Shown: positions 10,413 to 21,259 of the stretch, piece after piece
Numbering within the stretch: the first letter of the stretch is position 1
Layout of the letters: the number at the start of each line of letters is the position of its first letter
Assembly: GCA_015680685.1 (NCBI GenBank)
Contig: MNCI01016246.1
Span: forward strand, 173,048 to 237,047
DNA from: Gnetum montanum
Taxonomy: Eukaryota; Streptophyta; Gnetopsida; Gnetales; Gnetaceae
Length of the DNA: 64,000 bases
Direction of reading: 5' to 3'
Notes under the pieces: model-generated
What the model was told of the DNA's origin: nothing
The model's database searches: none
The model's input: only the letters and a program-made list of their open reading frames with translations
Position numbers and translations under genes: made by a program

Positions 10413-13134
10413 TCATGTTCCTAGTGGCAGTGGCTCCTCCATGGGTGCTTTCCCTTTGTCTTGTGCTCCAGGCTTTGAAGGTTGGCGATGCTGAAGAATG
10501 GCCTAGAGCTTCTCCTCTTTGGTCCAAGGATCTTATGCCATCCATGATAATGTTTTGATGTTTGAAGAAGTCGGTAATTGCGGGAACATCTGATTGGCTT
10601 TGACATACCACACCGTGAACTCTCGTTGTTCCTCTTTATAGGATCTGGCTTTATCTTTGTATTCATGAAGATCTATTAGTTGTCGAGCCAACTCGGTTGC
10701 AACATATTTCTGTCCCTGGTAGCTTTCTTTTACCACTGCAAGTTCAGAATTTGCAACATCTAATTTTTCAACCAACTTCCTGCATTCTGCAAATTCTGCT
10801 TCACATTTGATGTAGGTGAAAGCTACCTGCTACTCGAGCTCTGACCTCGGGTGCCCTGTCGTTAACATGGCAAGGTTGGCATACCTAAGGTTTGCCAACT
10901 CCATGTATTCGATCAAGTCTTGGATCTACAGGTCCCAATTTTTAACTTTCACTTGGTGGGTGAAGGGGTAAGTATCCAATATGGCCCTCCAATCAGTGTG
11001 TTGAGCATTGATAGTGTTCATTTGAGCTTTGGCCATATGTATCTCCTTCTCTAGGATTTTTTTATACATCCCCACTTGATCAAGGAAATGCTCCTTCAGC
11101 TTCTCGTGTCGTTTAGCCTCATTCTACCATGCACTTATTTCGATTGCTGATTTTCTGCAAATAGCACATACCTCCTCCATTGAGAGGGTTTGATTCTCTC
11201 TGGCTAAACGGCTTACATCCTGGTTGACCCAAATGAATTGTTCTCTTAGTTGATGAAAGTGTTGATTGAGAACATTCTTTTGTTTTTCCACATAGGTCAA
11301 CTAAAGCTTATCTGCAACCAACTACTTATTTTCTTCTTCTAAGGCCTTGAGTACCTTAAGATGTGCATGGGTTTGCGCCTATGATGCCGAGGCATCCCAA
11401 GTGGCCATCTCCTTTTCTCCTGCCAGCTTCTTATTCTCTACGATCAATTTGGTCTATGGAAACAAATTGTAGAGGATCCTGCTGTGTTTCTTGTAAGGCT
11501 ACAAGCTGCTCTTGTAATTTCTGCACTTCAGCTTCAGCATGTTCTGCCCTCACCTCGGACATGAACAACTTCCCCTTTGTAGAAATGAGGTCTAATTGAA
11601 TTGCTGTTACATCCTAGGGGATGTCAAATAAAGACGTCAAAACTTGTCCTATTTTAAGTAATCTATCTAGTGCATCCTCATGTTCTATAGGAGTCATTGA
11701 GGTCCTAGCAAGATTTTGAGCATCCCGTGCTCCTGAGAGATCTACCGGTGGCACAACGGGTACATTGAAAGATTCCTTGATGTGGTCAGCGACCACATTT
11801 GTAGCTCCCGTGGCATTCTGGTATTGCATGACCACCACAGTAGCCCCTTCACTAGTCTCTAACTGCACTTGGAAAGAGGTTGTATTTCCTAAGATCTTTT
11901 GAGACCATCTACTTTCCCCTCCTCCTATTTGAATTGATAGTTCGTCCCTTGTATGATCTAATGAAATAGTAGGCTGATCGGCATCATCGATGACGCGGAA
12001 GAGGCTTGTGTCATCATGACTTCCCCAACTAACCATCTCAGCGATGGTCCGAAGATGGCTCATTAATGGTCTGTAGTCTTGCGATGGTGGCAGCTGATCC
12101 TGGCCTGTGTCAGTCCCTGCTTCTTGTTGTTGGCTAGGACCCATGGCTAGAGGTTGACTAGCTCCAACCACATGTTCTTCTTCTTTCTCTTCTTGTTATG
12201 GTCTCAGCTCTTCGCCAGTGCTCTTTCTTGGAGCTGGTGCCTTTAACAATTTAGCATAAGAAGCATTATGGGCTTTTCGGAGGATGTCATTATTGTACCC
12301 CCAAATACCAGCCCATTGGCACAGTTTTCTGATAAGGCAGGGAAAGGGCAACGCCATCTTTTCTGACTTCCATTCTTCAAATCACCTTAGGATCTCTATC
12401 AAATATAGATGGGGAAGGTTAGCGTTAACCTTTCCCATCAACACTGCACATCCTCTTGTTGCATACGTCAATATTCTTTTCAAACCTTTCGTGGGAAAGA
12501 GGTGATAGGTGCCAATTTTGAAATAAACTCTCTCTTCCGTCGTTAGCTCACCAAAAGCTTTATCTCTGCCATACGCCTTCTCTAACCAATCCTTTCGCAC
12601 ATCAGGGTCTAATCAGGTACATAACCAAGCAACATGGGGGCATGAATTTGAAAGGTTTAACACTTCCAAAATCGCCTACGTAGAAAAGTCTACTGTCACA
12701 CCACAAATGTCAACTGTGGTGCCTTGCTCCTTATTGTGCCAGAACTAGTACGTTTCACCTAAGTACCAAGCACCGCTTTCAGAGAGGATAGGCCATAAGG
12801 GAGATCCTTTGAGGTGATCCCTAATAGCCTCAGGAGTGAACTCTGCAAAAGATTCGAAGTTTAGCTCCACAATCACCATAACAAATGTGGACTTCTTATG
12901 GATAGCCTGAACACATTCCAAGGGCAACGTGAGTTGTTGTCCCGATTCAGGCCCAACAACAGCTCCTCCTTCTGCCTACCCATACCATTTAGTAGGAGGT
13001 TCTTCTTGATGGATGTTGAATGATTTCACCTCCTATTCTATATGTTTTTCAGCAGGGCCTTGTCTTCCACCTCTCCGAGATTGTTTCGCTCCACCTTGAA
13101 TATGACCCTTTGGTTGTGCACGTTTCGGGGCCAT
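10413..13134 (-). pseudogene. Element A ORF2: env-position protein with N-terminal globular and C-terminal coiled-coil region
   Basis: The ATG at 13134 (MAPKRAQPKG) lies two bases after a conserved splice acceptor, which decides the start. Stop codons and frameshifts split the frame, but it can be followed to KGKAPMEEPLP and a TGA at 10415-10413, about 900 codons. The N-terminal third holds KGSPLWPILSESG, WYLGETY, VDFST and LEVLNLS, then KIGTYHLFPTKGL and GKVNANLPHLYL. The pattern of a V-G-V-FS strand followed by an LNLP-like turn resembles the 'putative plant transposon protein' domain often found in extra ORFs of Athila/Tat elements; that link is inferred. The C-terminal half is rich in E, K, Q and L and looks like a long coiled coil (for example AVVKESYQGQKYVATELARQ). 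In Athila elements this place is taken by the env-like gene. Function is unknown. Homologues lie in C (46342-49134) and D (51222-53995). Confidence 0.8.
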
Positions 13135-13135
13135 T

Positions 13136-13660
13136 CTGCAATCACACAAATCAAGCATTAGTAAGATTGTTTTCAAAGTCAAGTTATACCTTACTACTTG
13201 CATTAATTAAAGATCTTATGTTATAACATGTGATCGTGCCTGAAAATTGTAATAATGGGTCTTATGACTTAGGTAGTTTTCATTTTAATCTCCTAGTGTA
13301 CCTAAGGTCATATGATTTTTGGCACAATTATTCTAAGTGTTAGTGTTAATTACCCTAATTGATGTCCTTTGGGCAATGATAAGTTTCAAAAAATTTAGGC
13401 ACTTTTCGGCAAGTGTCTCTCCCCCACGACTAAATTGAACACTCTGGGTTCTAGCAAGTTCAAATGGAATGAAAATTGGAGCACCAATGAGCACGATATC
13501 AGTGAAAAAGAAAGAGTCATGCAATCGCAAGTCATAGAGAAAAATTTTAAAAACTCCCCCCACGTGAATGGCAAAATGATGCTAAGTGTTGCGGCGGGGG
13601 TTCCTATCTATAGGTAAATAGGAAGCGATATCGCATACGGTACATCGCATACGTAATATC
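13136..13660 (-). promoter_or_regulatory. Internal promoter and 5' leader intron of element A ORF2
   Basis: On the minus strand, GATATCGC-type palindromes (about 13660-13624) are followed by a TATAGATA motif near 13610, a leader of about 250 nt, a donor AGG/GTAATT (GT at 13353-13352) and an acceptor GTGATTGCAG (AG at 13137-13136) with a branch-point-like TTACTAATG about 30 nt before it. The ORF2 ATG follows at once. Elements C, D and B keep the acceptor next to the ATG. The TATA position aligns with TATATATA in C (45,8xx) and TATAAATA in D (54442-54435). The leader also holds a short open frame (13563-13333), probably an upstream ORF, because splicing would not join it in frame to ORF2. Confidence 0.6.
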
Positions 13661-15038
13661 TTGTCCCTAGTGATGTGAGACACATCAGAAATACCGAATT
13701 TTTAATTATTTTCTTGAAATTAATATTGGAAATTGAGGACATTGGCAAGTATTAAGATATCCTAGGGTAATTTCATTGATTCGAGAAGCACTCTTAATGA
13801 TAATGATGTGAACTTTAGCAATAAAAATTTGGCGGTTACGAAAAAAAGGGAATGTAATGGTACATTGGAATGTTAAAATTTAGAGGGATAATGGTGGGGA
13901 AAGAAAATCAATTGAAAAATTAAGCTAAGGGTAAGAAATTGTGTGTTTGAGTTAGAGAATCAGTGAAGATTACGAAAAATTACACAAGTGGGTCCTCCCC
14001 AAAGCAGGTTTCAACCTATAATGCCCTTGTGTAACCATACTTAGAGTGTCCGTGGGCACTAGAAGGGTTAAAGGTAATCTACACTAACTCCACAAAACAC
14101 AGACATGTAAATATCACCAGAATGAGATGAAAATTCTATGCTACATGGGACATGAGCTACAATTACACAAACAGTGAGAGGAGATGAACTATAGAAAGGG
14201 ATTTTAGAGATTGGGACATGAGGTAACTGACCCATGGCACAATGAATCTTGCGTGTAAAGCATGATTAAGGTGCTATTAACCCATCATTCCAAGATCAGG
14301 AACAAGTCCATCCTTCTAATCAGTGGCATCGCATTGTTTCATCCCATGATGAGCAACTATGAGGGTACCATAACAACAAGGCATACAATCACTTGGCGTT
14401 TAGTACAAGGGAGGAGTGAATTTTGTTTTATGACACTTCCTTTTTTTTTCTTTTATCTTTTTTTTTCTTGTTCACTTTACTAAATTCAGAGAAGCCGCCA
14501 ACCTTCAGGGATGGGTGCATGTCTTTCCAGTGGGACCCCCTAGAATAGCGTTTGATTTTTGAATGCCCTTTTGATTACTCTTACTCCCATTTTTATTAGA
14601 TCTACAAGGATCTTAGTACAACCACATTGCATGATAACTCCCACAGATGTTAACAGAGAGAATCCACAAATCCCTTTGATGTCATACCCTAATCATTCTC
14701 TCTTGGTCCATCCTTCTTCATTCTAGGTACAATAAACACAGAATTAATTTTAAGTTTTTGAAATTCCAAGAATATCACTGTACCCTTGAATAAAACCTCT
14801 TATTTGTAGAGTGGATGAGTGGGTGTAATGGGCTCACTGTCCAAATAATTGGTCACTCATGACTTAATAACATAGAACACACCTCAACCAACGATCCACA
14901 TGAGTGTTTTATTCATAGATGAGATTACTTACAAAAATGTAAAAAGAAAAAAACACAAAAATATAAAACAAAAAGTTGAAAAATGAAAAACTAGAAAACA
15001 AAAAAGTTGTAAAATTAAAGAAAAATAAAAATTGATTA
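13661..15038 (-). other. Element A spacer between gag and ORF2
   Basis: T-rich DNA just after the gag stop is followed by stretches shared with the spacers of B, C, D and E, for example around GTGGGTCCTCCCCAAAGCA (13987) and CATCAAAGGGATTTGTGG on the minus strand. A reading frame that is open in C (45073-45765) can be traced here but is broken by several stops. No other gene is seen. Confidence 0.7.
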
Positions 15039-17007
15039 TTAATCCTGCTTGTCTTTGAAATGGGGGGTATCCCCATAACTAATCGATTGAGTATGGCAAC
15101 GATTAATAAATGAATAATAAGGACCCTTGCATGTTAGAAGTATTAAAACTGGTCCATACTTACCCCATTGGGGTTCACTCACTTGATTATAATAAGCATA
15201 GTGGGGCACTTTATATGATGTAGTTCCCAGATAACGAGTTGACCCACTATGATGTTGGTAACCATTAGATGGTATGCAAGGATTAGGATGATGCCTCCCA
15301 TGGTTGTGTTCATTGGGCTGTGTGGTTGTTGGAGTGTTAATTTGTGGCCCTGATGAAGTTACATGAGGCGTTGGGTTCAAAGGTAAGGTTGCACCACATT
15401 GGTGGACTTGTTCTGGGTTGGAAGATGTAGTGGCCTCGGAATTGTGTTATCCCTTCCTATGACCATGTTTAAAGAAAGGACACTTTTGATGTTGAAGAGG
15501 CTTTTCACTGCTATTAGTAGCAGTAGCACAAGTGTTGTTCATGGGTTGCTGTAGTGGCACAAACACCTTAAGAACAGTTGGTAGCACTGTGGAAGGAGGG
15601 AAAGGATGAGAATGTTGAAAGTTAGGAGGCATAAAAGGTGCACAAGGTGGTGGTTGTGTTGGAGGCATGGGTTGATAGTATTGCGGAGAATAGTAGTGTG
15701 GTGAGACAAAGTATGTTGGCCCAGTTGGAGAAATAGGATGTTGAATGTGATAAGCATTCGAGTTCGGAAAATATGAAGGGTACATCTAGTCTAAGGGTGG
15801 TCTCCCCCACGACAAGGATGGTTGCCACTATGATCGAACATAGGATCTCTGTACAAACTCTGGATGTAACGTGTTTCCCCAATGCTCATATAAATGTAAC
15901 AATATTGGGCATTGGCCTTTGGGGTGATTGTACAAGCATATGTTGCATTCATACGTAGGATTGGTAGTTGAGTGCTTATTCCCTTCATTCATTTTCTCCA
16001 AATGTCTAATGTTTTGTCCTACTTCTCGAGTTGTCAAAACTCTATCTCCAATATTGTTGATACAACATCTTATTGATCTTTTCCTTGGCTTCTTCTAATG
16101 ATTGTTGTATTGGCAAAGATGATGTTTCCACCTTGAGATTAGTTGATCCCTCCTTTTTATGAGCATGGACCTTTGTTAAGTTGAGATTTTGGTCCCGTTG
16201 ATGTTTTTTAACACTCTCCCATCGAGCTAATTCTCCTTCTTCTTTTGCTACCCTAGTAATAAGCTCCTGGATTTGATGGGTTTGTAGTTTGTATAGTTGA
16301 CCTCGGGCATACGTTCCTAAGGTCTCTCTTTTTTCATTATGTAGCACATCAATGATATGGTACATTAGCCTTTCCTCAAAATACCCATGGCCTGGATAGT
16401 TGTTTAATAGTGAATAATATCTTTCCAAGGCCATGTCCAAGGGTTCATGTTTTGCTTGTTTCCATCCTTGGATTTGTTTCCTCAAGGCTGACACTCTTGC
16501 ATAGGTTTGATATTTTTTGTTAAATACTTCTACGATTGTTGACCAGCATCGTATTGAATTTGGTTTCAATGATCTATACCATAATTTTGCTTGGTCAATG
16601 AGTGTCATAGGAAAGAGCTTAAGTTTTCACCACCCGTTATCAATGTTGTTCCATGTGCAGGCATTGTAGAAGGCTTATAAATGTTGATACGGATCTAATT
16701 CATAGCCTCATGAAAATTTAGGAAACTTGTTTAAATTGAGCATGGGTAGACGGCTCTCTTTACAATGCCTACGTGAGATTTGAACGACCTCTTGTATTTG
16801 TGTTAGGCTTTTAGTGGCCAGTGGGGGTTCATCATCATCGGGTAAGTTAGGCTTTCGTGCGTTGTGATGACGTTGTTTTCGTTCATATTTATAAGAGACT
16901 CCCACTTTAGGTTGCATACTCCAATCTTCATCATCATATAGCTCGTTGGTCCTCCAATGAACTTCCTCACTAAGTGTGACGCTATTATTATCTTGTAGGA
17001 GAGACAT
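15039..17007 (-). pseudogene. Element A gag polyprotein
   Basis: Gag forms the cytoplasmic virus-like particle and packages the element RNA. The start at 17007 (MSLLQDNNSV) is 113 nt inside the primer site and matches the gag start of E. The capsid core lies at 16608-16042 with WYRSLKPNSI, ARVSALRKQIQGWKQ, ERYYSLLNNYPGHGYFEERL and ELITRVAKEEGELARWE, typical of the plant retrotransposon gag domain. A zinc-knuckle-like CX2CX3HX4C motif (CNICLYNHPKGQC) follows near 15950, then a Pro/Gln/His-rich tail (15785-15039). Several stops and shifts break the frame. The last residues (SYGDTPHF) align at DNA level with the last codons of the B integrase frame rather than with a normal gag end, suggesting a gag/pol-end fusion left by deletion of pol. 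Confidence 0.85.
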
Positions 17008-17119
17008 TGTTGTGTGTGAATTTATGTGACTTTTTATAATTACTTCTTTCTAAGAGATATATCACTAAGTTCTATACAGCGACCTTGTATGATATAACTA
17101 ATCTAGATAACTAGCACCT

Positions 17120-17137
17120 TCCCTGGCAACGGTGCCA
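17120..17137 (-). other. Primer binding site of element A (tRNA-Asp type)
   Basis: The minus strand reads TGGCACCGTTGCCAGGGA one base after the 5' LTR end. From memory, the plant tRNA-Asp(GTC) 3' end is TCCCCGGCAACGGCGCCA, so pairing is 16 of 18. Both mismatches are CpG-type transitions, as expected from decay of methylated DNA. Confidence 0.85.
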
Positions 17138-17138
17138 A

Positions 17139-17974
17139 TGATGAGCGGCGAGGTACCCCTACACTCAACCATACGAAACGAGCGTAGCATGCGTGATCCA
17201 ATTGAACTCCATAGATGGGCTAGTTGTGGCACCTAGACAGTTAGCCTTAGGTCGCAGTTCACTATCTTCCCACCTGGACTAGTATTATATTTGTCACGTA
17301 TGGTTTAGTCCAGCGTGAGGTGTATGATGTGTTTCTAATCTATGCTACTCCTAAAGGTAGTGGAAAATAATATTAACTAAGCTAAGCTAGGAGGAAAAGG
17401 TAAGGAAATCTAATCTAGCCTAAGTGCGACAAGAAATTGATTCCTTGATCAACCGTATAAATCTTGGACCTCGTGCATGACTACCACTAGGATTACCAAG
17501 CACAGATCCTAGGTATGCCACTGGGCTACCAAGTAGTCACACTTAAATGCTCGTAATCAAGTCGTACTCATTTCGCGTTCTAGGAGTTTAAGGGTGAGAG
17601 AGAGAAAATAGTAAATAACATTAAATAAATAAACAAATAAATAACAAAGTGAATGCTACAATGATGAAGTAATCTCAATCTTTATTGTCGGTCATGTGCA
17701 TGTTCAAGTACGTCACACTCGAATAAAGAATATCGTACAATTACATTCACCACACTGTGGGCAAACACTGGAAAAATAATCTAACTCTAGAGGGATCAAA
17801 CTGCCAGAGCTTCGCTACTTCTAACTTGTAACTAATAACTAATCTCGAACAAGGGAGAGCCGCTTCTTATTTATAGACATTGCGATGGACTGTGATATCA
17901 TGTACGAGATATCATAGGGAAGACACGATATCGCGTACGTGATATCATAGCTTATGCAATATCACATCCTATCA
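17139..17974 (-). repeat. Element A 5' LTR
   Basis: This 836-bp copy has plus-strand ends TGATGAGCGG...CCTATCA. On the minus strand, GATATC-rich palindromes (about 17890-17950) precede a TATAAATA box at 17875-17868, which would start transcription of gag. It pairs with 9424-10245 and is followed by the duplicated CCATG target site. Confidence 0.93.
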
Positions 17975-18527
17975 CCATGGTTTGGGGGCCATGAAACAGT
18001 CTTACGTGCCATTAATTGGCACTCAAGTCTTATAAAATTCATCCTATCTTGGAGGTACCAAGCAAGCAACAAGACTCCCTCATGTTATTCTCTTTCTTAG
18101 CCCTCTTCATACTTACCCTCACTTGGAGAACTACATGATCCAAATTCTACAATGGTTGTAGATATGTAGGTAGCTAGGATTAGATAGTTCTAGTATCATG
18201 TCCTACTAAACCTCGTACCAGATTGTGAGGGGTCTAGGGATGAGTCATCCTTTGTAGATACATCATCTCCCCTTCTACCAATGATGTCTACAGGGTTGCA
18301 TGTGTACTTTTTTGCTAAGTCCTCGTTCAGAGTTTATAGGTTCTCCTAGAGGTGTACTCTCTCTTGTTACAAAGCTTTTGTGCCACATGCTCCCTTCTAA
18401 GTATCAAAAGGGTTTCTATGATTGTTTAGAGGTGTATTCCCTAGGTCTTCCACCCCAAATCCACTAGATCTAAGGAAATTCTTTGGAGTGCAGGACTATT
18501 AGGGCAATGTTGTTATACAAAATGTCA
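17975..18527. repeat. Element Z right terminal repeat, second part
   Basis: This continues the 9378-9423 piece after element A, starting with the second CCATG and running to about AAAATGTCA. It follows 3780-4333 closely, including the stretches around GGTACCAAGCAAGCAACAAGACTC and around CACCCCAAATCCACTAGATC (partial quotes of shared blocks). Confidence 0.75.
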
Positions 18528-21259
18528 CTTTAAAGTGTTATGTGAAAAACAAAGATCTCTACATTAAAGTGCATCACCCTCTTTTATATACTCTGACCAT
18601 GCTTTCAAAATTTAGAAAGTGGACTATACATTGCTTAAATTTTTTATGCTAATTGTGTGGTTCTTATAACTCCTAAAGCATAGTAGCCCACTTTTAATGC
18701 CTACTCCTACAAAGTCTAATAAAATTTGACTAATAGAATATAGTTGTTATTTCTTGTTGAAGCATTAATTGTATATTTACTTACTATAGCTTCTAAAATT
18801 TTACAAAGATAAAATCAATTAAAGCACATTAAGTGAGAATACACTTTCAAGAGTTTGGTATGGAGGACTTCTCAAAAGGAAGGATATCCCTTGTTCAAGC
18901 ACCCTTTAGGCCTATCCCCTTATTTGTTCTGTAATGCTCAAATTTGGACACTTTTACACTATTTTACATTCCTTCTTCAAGTCTCTTATATTCTTTTTAT
19001 TTCTAGCAATACAATATCTTATCCAAATAGAAATAGACATTTTATACTTTTCTTTTTAATTTAAAAGAAAAATTATTCCTTGTTCCATAAAATATTAATA
19101 GTTGGGATGCTATCTATTTAAATGTTAAAAAGCAATGCAACCTTTATTTTATATGTGTAGTTATTATGGTAAGAAGAATTCAAGATCTTATTGATCAAGA
19201 AAAGAGCGAGTTGTTTATTTATGTGCTTTATGCATTAAAACACAATACTCAAAAATAAAAACACTTAACAAGATAAAAATGATGTCTTTATAACCTTATG
19301 TATATTATGTTTTATTCTTGGCCCTTAATATATGTCATTTTCATGCTTTTTAGGCTTTATTTTTTTATGTTTTCATGTTGAAAAATTAGCTTTTAATATT
19401 GAGTTTCATGTAGTGTTCAAAAGTTTGAGTTAGGTCTTTAGTTAAAACTATTTTTAAAAGGGGCTATTGGTCTTTCACATTCAATTAATGCTTAGACAGG
19501 AAAAACCCTAAGCAATTCAACTTTAAAAAGGATAGAAAAAAACTTTTATTTGAACTCTTAATAGATGAATGTGATGAGGGGCAATCTCTCTATTTAGCTT
19601 TGGGAAGGAATAGGACCATTTTACTTAACTTTATTGAATTTTAAGCTTTTTAGTTATGTTTGTCTCATTTTGATGATGTTTTCTCACATTCATTCATTTT
19701 CACATTTTAACAATACTTTCTTATAAGTTTTCTCATGAATTTTAATTCTTACATATTATTTACTCATGTTTTCACACAGTCTCATGTAAACGTAATTAGT
19801 TTGCATGTTTTGATTCTAAGATTATTTGATGTTATATAGCATGACTACTTTTTAAGTCGAAGCATAATTTCATTTTTATGTTGAAAGGATTCATCATTCC
19901 TTATTAAAATATAAAAGAAATGTCAAGATCATTTTTTATTATTAATTGTAATTAAAATATGTCTTCAAAATCAAGGTTTAGGGGATCTCTCTAGGTTTTC
20001 CCCAAATTCCTCTCACAAAATCAATTTCAATACAACATTTATTGCTCATATCTAATATGTAATTTATAATAGATCATGGATCTGAAGTTCTAGAAATACT
20101 TCTAAGAGAGATTTTTTTGTTGAATCCTAAATCTAGACTTTGTACTTATTAATTAGTGAAACTTGATATAAAGGATCAAATCATACGAATTCTTTCAAAT
20201 TACAATATTGCAAATGTCTATGCATGTTAGACTAATGTTAGATCTACACTTTCAAGTACTTGATGTTCTCTACTAAGATCATGCACACAAAGACTTAAAT
20301 CTTGAATCTTAAGTATTATTGTATATATTTTTGTATTTTAGAGTAAATTACAATCATAACATGAGTTTAAATGTCCTCAAGATATCATAGTAACTATACT
20401 TTAATGAGATTTTTTAGGCTATCACAATTAGACCATGACCACAATGGACTCACATATGCATTGTAGGAAATTCCAAAGAAGAACACTATGATGTTGTATA
20501 ATAAAGTAGAAATCTATGGCACATTGTCAACAAAAAAAAAAGATATCAATATAAATTCTTTGCAAACCTTGCTAATAAATGATGAGTAGTCCTCATGGTT
20601 AATGATATAAAGCTAAAAGCATATATAGTAAGATTAAAATCAAGATTAATTATTAAATAGTAAGATTATATTGATGTCTTCCTAACTAACACTTGTCATT
20701 ATCTTGCTATATGGCTAGGTGTAGTTAAGCTATATGATCAAATGTATTATTAATCCATATTAAAAAGAAATAAAAAATAAATTATAATAAGTAACAAATA
20801 TAATGAAATGTAGATTTGAAGCTATGTTGGACACCAAAAAAATATTTATAAAAAAATTTGAAGTACATCACATAATCACTGAGTTGAAAGCCCCAAAAAT
20901 AACATAGAAAGGTTCTAATTTTAAGGATGTCTATTTAAGTAAACAGTCTTACAATAGAGGCTTCCAAAAAATAAGAGAGAAACATTAATTATCACTAGGG
21001 AGGATGATCCCAGTTTTAACAATATTTACATCATTTTTAATATTTATGCTTAAACTTAAAATAGCAAAATAATTTCAATATAGTAAAAGAAAGCTTTAGT
21101 GAAATATCATCTTTTGTAAGAGAGAAAGGTATAAAAGTAACTACTTGCACATAACGTCCATTATGATTTACGTTACATCCAATATCTTTGTAATCTTATA
21201 AAAGCCCGCTTGTCAACAAAAGATGTCATCTTTGGGTAAATAGTAATCTTCTTACTTAC
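18528..21259. other. AT-rich DNA, nothing recognised
   Basis: This stretch is strongly AT-rich with many homopolymer runs and only short reading frames (up to 69 codons) that lack motifs. No LTR, gag, pol or tandem array was seen. It could be old intergenic DNA or a repeat too decayed to recognise. Confidence 0.5.

Larger units (their letters stand above)
9424..17974 (-). mobile_element. Element A: complete pol-less Athila-family LTR retrotransposon
   Basis: Two direct LTRs (9424-10245 and 17139-17974), a 5-bp target duplication CCATG (9419-9423 and 17975-17979), a polypurine tract and a tRNA-Asp-type primer site define a full element transcribed on the minus strand. The order in transcription sense is 5' LTR, primer site, gag (17007-15039), spacer with internal promoter (15038-13135), ORF2 (13134-10413), polypurine tract and 3' LTR. 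There is no protease, RT, RNase H or integrase between gag and the spacer. Its relatives B and D in this window do carry pol. It therefore looks like a non-autonomous member that would need pol proteins from B/D-type elements. It sits inside the right Z repeat, and the equivalent uninterrupted site in the left Z repeat (3780-3784) has a single CCATG. Confidence 0.93.

Noticed and set aside
10243-10611. 122-codon minus frame and an 85-codon plus frame at the end of ORF2 of A
   Set aside because: They are other-frame readings of the ORF2 C-terminus and polypurine region; only the KGKAPMEEPLP frame matches C.
17120-17137. tRNA-Asp similarity considered as a tRNA gene
   Set aside because: Only the 18 bases complementary to the tRNA 3' end are present, next to an LTR end, so it is a primer binding site.
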